64,000 nt of DNA, from positions 1-64,000 of the forward strand of contig CAUYLG010041490.1 of the NCBI GenBank assembly GCA_963573385.1, given 5' to 3'. Both the position numbers and the translations under genes were made by a program. A model generated the notes under the pieces. It worked only from the letters and a program-made list of their open reading frames with translations, made no database searches and was not told the origin of the DNA. Positions 60,126-64,000 of the stretch are shown here, one piece after another. This stretch comes from Cacajao melanocephalus (lineage: Eukaryota; Chordata; Mammalia; Primates; Pitheciidae). Every line of letters starts with the position of its first letter. Within the stretch, counting starts at the first letter, position 1.

Positions 60126-60683
60126 GCCTTCTCGCTTCTGTCTTATTTTAAGCACTGCTTGTCAGGTAGTGCGATGGGCAGACTAAGAGTAAGTGTGTTG
60201 TTTTGCAAATGTTGCTTTAGTTAGGACCTCCAGCTTCTCTTGAGTCAGTTTTGGAACATTTTATTACACTTACTTTTTTTTAATTTCAGTAGAAAAAAAT
60301 TAAGGAGGGATTGAGGAAGGGCAACAGGAGGGAGAATTCAGACCTCCCTGTGCGCCTTCTCAACCCTGTGCCCATCAGTGCCGTATTATTTGGGTATAAT
60401 GAGAAGCTTCCGTTTCACTGTAAGGAACCTCCAAGTTAAAAAGCCTCACTGAGGTGGTTCTCCTGGTTTCTATGCGGTAACATCTGTTTCTTCAACTAGC
60501 AGGGCGCTGCAGCCTGCCTGATCTCTGTAGCCTGGGGAGGCCTCACTGCCTGCGAAAGGTGACGTCTGGAAGAGAATCACTGTCTGGAAGGACAATGGCA
60601 GGGTCAAGTGCCCCTTCGGAGAGTGTGGTGGGGCAAGCCAGGAGCGAACATTTCCTATCAGGAGCTTTGCCCTTTAAAGGAGT
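60126..60683. other. Unique-looking DNA
   Basis: No gene or clear repeat. Confidence 0.4.
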
Positions 60684-60975
60684 TGGGGCTCGGCGAGGTG
60701 GCTCACACCTGTAATCCCAGCACTTTGGGAGGCCGAGGTGGGTGGATCACTTGAAGTCAGGAGTTTGAGACCAGTCTGGCCAACGTAGAGAAGCCCTGTC
60801 TCTACTAAAAATACAAAAATTAGCTGGACATGGTGGTGCATGCCTGTAATCCCAACTACTCGGGAGGCTGAGGCAGGAGAATCACTTGAACTTGGGAGGC
60901 AGAGATTGCAGCGCCACTGTACTCCAGCCTGGGCGACAGAGCGAGACTCTGCCTCGAAAAATAAAAGAAAATAAA
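60684..60975 (+). mobile_element. Alu (plus)
   Basis: Forward Alu with a short deletion in the right arm ('attgcagcgccactg') and an AAATA-type tail. Confidence 0.94.
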
Positions 60976-61149
60976 TAAAAAGTGGTAGTTGGCCTTGGTT
61001 TTATTTTGCTGCTCACAAGGAAGGAGCCCAAGGGAAAGAAGAAACATGGAAAGTGTCCAGAAGACTAAAACAGAAGCTTCTAGGAACTTTGAATGCACAC
61101 ACAGAAGAGGGTTCTTTTAGCTTTAGTCAGGATAGGAAAAGAAAAAAAT

Positions 61150-61370
61150 TAAAAATAAACATTTATTGATTGAGCCAGACCCTGTCTTCTACTTGTGTTA
61201 ATTCATTTACTCAAATCCTCACAAGAGCTCCGTGAGGTAGGCACTGATGAAATTCCTAGTTTTTAGATGAGGACTCTGAGGCACAGAGAGGGTACCTAAC
61301 TTTCCCAAGGTCACACAGCCAGTAAGCAGGGGACAGGGATCTGAACTGACACTGGTAGCCATGATGCCAC
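61150..61370 (-). repeat. MIR (minus), well preserved
   Basis: It runs from 'aacatttattgattgagccag' through 'ctcacaagagctccgtgaggtaggcac' and 'gatgaggactctgaggcacagagagggtacctaac' to 'cccaaggtcacacagccagtaagcaggggacagggatctgaactgac', nearly the entire reverse MIR. Confidence 0.92.
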
Positions 61371-61787
61371 AGCTTACAGCAGTCAGTGTAATGTGACTGG
61401 TGGCCAAGACAAGGCAGACACATGTCACTGCTGTCTTATTTCTGCCTTCCCCATCTCAGAGAATGGACTTCAAATTGAAAGGGTGGAACAAAGTGCGGAA
61501 GGAACTGGACTTCAGGACAGGTGCAGAGTGTGGGCTGGCCCCGGCAGCTTACCTGAATTGGAGCTTCTCGGTTGAGATGAAATACATTTCCAGATAAGGA
61601 CAGAACCTGTAGATGTGTTAACCAGTGAGATTTCCTGGAGAAAGTGGGGAAGGGTAACAATGGAATATCCGTAACAATGGAAAATCAATAACTAGGAACA
61701 AAATCAATAATGCTCCTAGTTATCTAAAAGGGGACAAAAAATATCTAAAATCAACTATTAATGGCACCTTTTCTACATTATGTATTA
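61371..61787. other. No assignable feature
   Basis: Unique-looking; short open frames only. Confidence 0.4.
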
Positions 61788-61800
61788 GGTGGAATTTTAA

Positions 61801-62092
61801 TTTTTATTTTGAGACAGAATCTTGCTCTGTCACCCAGGCTGGAGTTCAGTGGTGTGATCTTGGCTCATGGCAACCTCCACCTCCTGGTTCAAGTGATTCT
61901 TTTGCTTCAGCCTCCCAAGTAGTTGGGATTACAGGCATGCGCCAACACACCTGGCTAATTTTTGTATTTTTTCTAGAGACAGGGTTTTGCCATGCTGGCC
62001 AGGCTGCTCTTGAACATCTGGACTTAAACGATCCACCCAGCTGGGCCTCCCAAAGTGCTGAGATTACAGGCGTGAACCACTGTGCCCCACTG
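61801..62092 (-). mobile_element. Alu (minus), perfect 13-bp TSD
   Basis: Reverse Alu between GGTGGAATTTTAA at 61,788-61,800 and 62,093-62,105. Confidence 0.96.
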
Positions 62093-62483
62093 GGTGGAAT
62101 TTTAAAATTGCAAATAATATAAACCAATTTAAGCAGCTTGAAGCAAGTGGAGCTTCCTCTGAGATTACAGTGCGGTCTCACAGAAGTGACAGCAGGGACC
62201 TACCAGGCCTCAGGAGGCAGCGAGAACCAGGAAATAACTGCTATTGCTGCTGCTTCTGTTGTACACCTGCCTCTGAATTTTTTCCTGCCCGTGAACTTGG
62301 CAGCCCACAGAGCTAAGGCTGATCGTTCCTCTTTTCAGCAGCCCAGCCAGCCAGAGATGAGTCTCCTGGACTCAATGATATATTTGCAGTAAGACACAGG
62401 TATTCCCTCTGGGTGTCGATCAATGAGGGTAGCGGTGTCCTGAGTAAATGTAGCTTTTCCACCTATGGTGCAGTGCAGGAAAG

Positions 62484-62522
62484 GGTATGTGTGTGTGTAT
62501 GTGTGTGTGTGTGTGTGTGTGT
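62484..62522 (+). repeat. (TG)n microsatellite
   Basis: About 18 TG units with two TA interruptions. Confidence 0.95.
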
Positions 62523-62814
62523 TTTGTTCAGAAAGTTGAGTGGGAAACTGTTCTCAGATGTGTTGATGTCTAAGCTGATATCCAAGTTTCTTGATAAATT
62601 CTGTGCTGTTTACGAATAGTGTATCAAAGAAAGCAGATGCCCAGGCCCTTCCAAAGAAGTCATTTCCTTCTTGATGGACATGCTAAAGAGACAGAAAAGG
62701 AGAATGCAGGGATTTGTAGTCAGGAGGATCTGAGTGGAAAAGCCGTAAGTGTGCCAGCTTCCTCCTCTCTGTCTTGGGCGGGCCAGTGCCAAGTGCAGGG
62801 CTGGCTCAGCAGCT

Positions 62815-62872
62815 CTGAATGAATGAATGAATGAATGAATGAATGAGTGAATGAGTGAATGAGTGAGTGAGT
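62815..62872 (+). repeat. (GAAT)n/(GAGT)n microsatellite
   Basis: Seven GAAT units pass into alternating GAGTGAAT and finally GAGT units, a graded A-to-G change along the array. Confidence 0.95.
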
Positions 62873-63499
62873 AATACCAGTGAAGAGGCTGGCATCATCC
62901 TGGAGGGAGAACTTGGATGGTGTGCTTCAGGTCCACTATGATGTCTGTGGCTCGGGTAAAGACCAACAGGCCATGCTCAGAAAATTCTCAAACGACTCAA
63001 GACCTGAAGGAGTGAATAGCTTCCTGGAGGACAGATGGAAGATCTCCAAAGCATCCAAAACACCAGTTCTGTGAAATTTCATGGGGAATAAGGGCCAGTT
63101 CTTTCTTTGGTTATAAATGATCAATTTCTCAAGGGATAGGGGATATCTGGCTTGATCAAAACCAAGGTCCAAGTGGTGTCTGCTTCTTAGGCTGCAGTAA
63201 GTTGAGTACAGTGTCCAGATCAAGGGCATTTTAGCTGAAGAAAATGGGGCTGCTTATTCTGGTGACGAAAGCAGTAAAGACTTTCTTCCTTATGGAGGAC
63301 AGTGGACCCAGGGGAAGAGCCATTAGGGCAGCAAAGGCACCCAGCGTCTGACAGTACAAGCTCCTTGTCCGGGCAGTGATGGCTGACCTGGGGCAGGGTG
63401 GTGCCTTCCAACATTCTTTCTTGTTTGTTTCCCACAACAGTCTTGAGGTGCAGTTGAGGCAGATGGCAGTGTGCTCTCATTAGCTAAAGAAGCTGTGCC

Positions 63500-63595
63500 G
63501 CTAGAGTGTTTAAGTGACCCGCTCAATGTCACGTAGCTCAAGCAGCAGAGCTAAGCTGGAACCCAGACATTCTGGTTTCCAAGCTACCCTTGATC
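63500..63595 (-). repeat. MIR-like scrap (minus)
   Basis: The text 'tttaagtgacccgctcaatgtcacgtagctcaagcagcagagctaagctggaacccagacattctgg' resembles the reverse MIR core. Confidence 0.55.
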
Positions 63596-63826
63596 AAAGC
63601 ATTGAAGGAGAAGCTGGAAGACCGTGGTGGAGTTTTCCGTGGGATGCCGTAGAGGTGATTTCTTCCATGGGAGGGCTGCCTTGAAAGATGCCCAGCTCCT
63701 AGTGTCTGTGACTTCGACAAGGTCAGAATGTCAGCCTGCTGCAAACTCTCTGTGTCCCTGACTACAGACGATGAGAGGTGGTGAGCACTTAACATTTTTG
63801 CTGCCTGTATGCCCTGCACCATTTCT

Positions 63827-63862
63827 TTTTTTTTTTTCTTTTTCTTTTTTTTTTTTTTTTTG
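63827..63862 (-). mobile_element. Tail-only retroposition: poly(T) between perfect 16-bp TSDs
   Basis: A 36-base T-rich block (two C interruptions, final G) lies between identical copies of GCCCTGCACCATTTCT at 63,811-63,826 and 63,863-63,878. On the minus strand this is a poly(A) tail with target duplications but without any element body, as expected of an extremely 5'-truncated L1-mediated insertion. Confidence 0.85.
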
Positions 63863-64000
63863 GCCCTGCACCATTTCTGAATGAGTTACGTCATTTGTTC
63901 AACAGGATAATTGAATGAAGTAGCCACTTCCACTTTGTGGAACAGTATATTCTGATACTCAGGGCTGCACTTTGAGAGTTATAACTTCTGGATTAATTGC

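Larger units (their letters stand above)
62106..63499. other. Unique-looking DNA with two microsatellites
   Basis: No gene was recognised. The microsatellites at 62,484 and 62,815 are listed separately. Confidence 0.4.

Noticed and set aside
60502..60516. CTAGCAGGGCGCTGC as a CTCF site
   Set aside because: One G short of the core spacing; does not fit the matrix.

Overview
The window is primate, almost certainly human, nuclear DNA. About three dozen Alu copies, primate-type L1 tails, old L1M, L2 and MIR fragments, MaLR LTRs and MER5A/MER2 DNA-transposon relics fill it, and only one protein-coding exon is visible. Nothing is prokaryotic: there is no operon, CRISPR array, rRNA or tRNA.

The single genuine gene part is at 12,215-12,382 (+). 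It is a terminal coding exon behind a strong splice acceptor, and its 55 residues match what I know as the C-terminus of TAF4B, the TFIID subunit paralogous to TAF4. The 12 kb to its left is therefore read as the last TAF4B intron, and 12,383 to about 13.6-14.1 kb as its 3' UTR, with two candidate poly(A) signals. If this is right, the window lies at human 18q11.2, and the 50 kb to the right is the intergenic interval leading toward KCTD1. The locus and the neighbour come from memory, not from this sequence.

Layout. 1-170: 5' end of an RPL21 processed copy, antisense to TAF4B, cut by the window edge. 0.2-4.4 kb: a long, old L1M on the minus strand, interrupted by three Alus. 4.4-12.2 kb: mostly anonymous intron with MIR, L2-like, L1M and Alu pieces and a good CTCF-like motif. 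12.2-14.1 kb: TAF4B terminal exon. 14.7-27.1 kb: dense Alus, a MER2 element, two MLT1-type LTRs, two MER5A copies and a nested Alu complex. 27.1-31.9 kb: a mostly repeat-poor, more GC-rich stretch with a paired octamer motif. 32-44 kb: old L1M, L2-like sequence, Alus, a 5'-truncated L1PA and a MaLR LTR carrying a cluster of GGATTA sites. 44-50 kb: MIR-rich, fairly unique DNA. 50-58 kb: layered L1 and Alu insertions with polypurine/polypyrimidine tracts. 58.7-60.1 kb: L2. 60-64 kb: MIRs, two Alus, microsatellites and a retroposition footprint consisting only of a poly(A) tail.

No new biological system is evident. The observations most worth checking are the tail-only insertion with perfect 16-bp target duplications at 63.8 kb, the nested Alu chimera inside a MER5A at 23.7-24.6 kb, the five GGATTA sites in an LTR at 43.24 kb, and the TAF4B 3' end. 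Repeat family names were recognised by eye; subfamilies and boundaries are approximate, usually within 5-20 bases.
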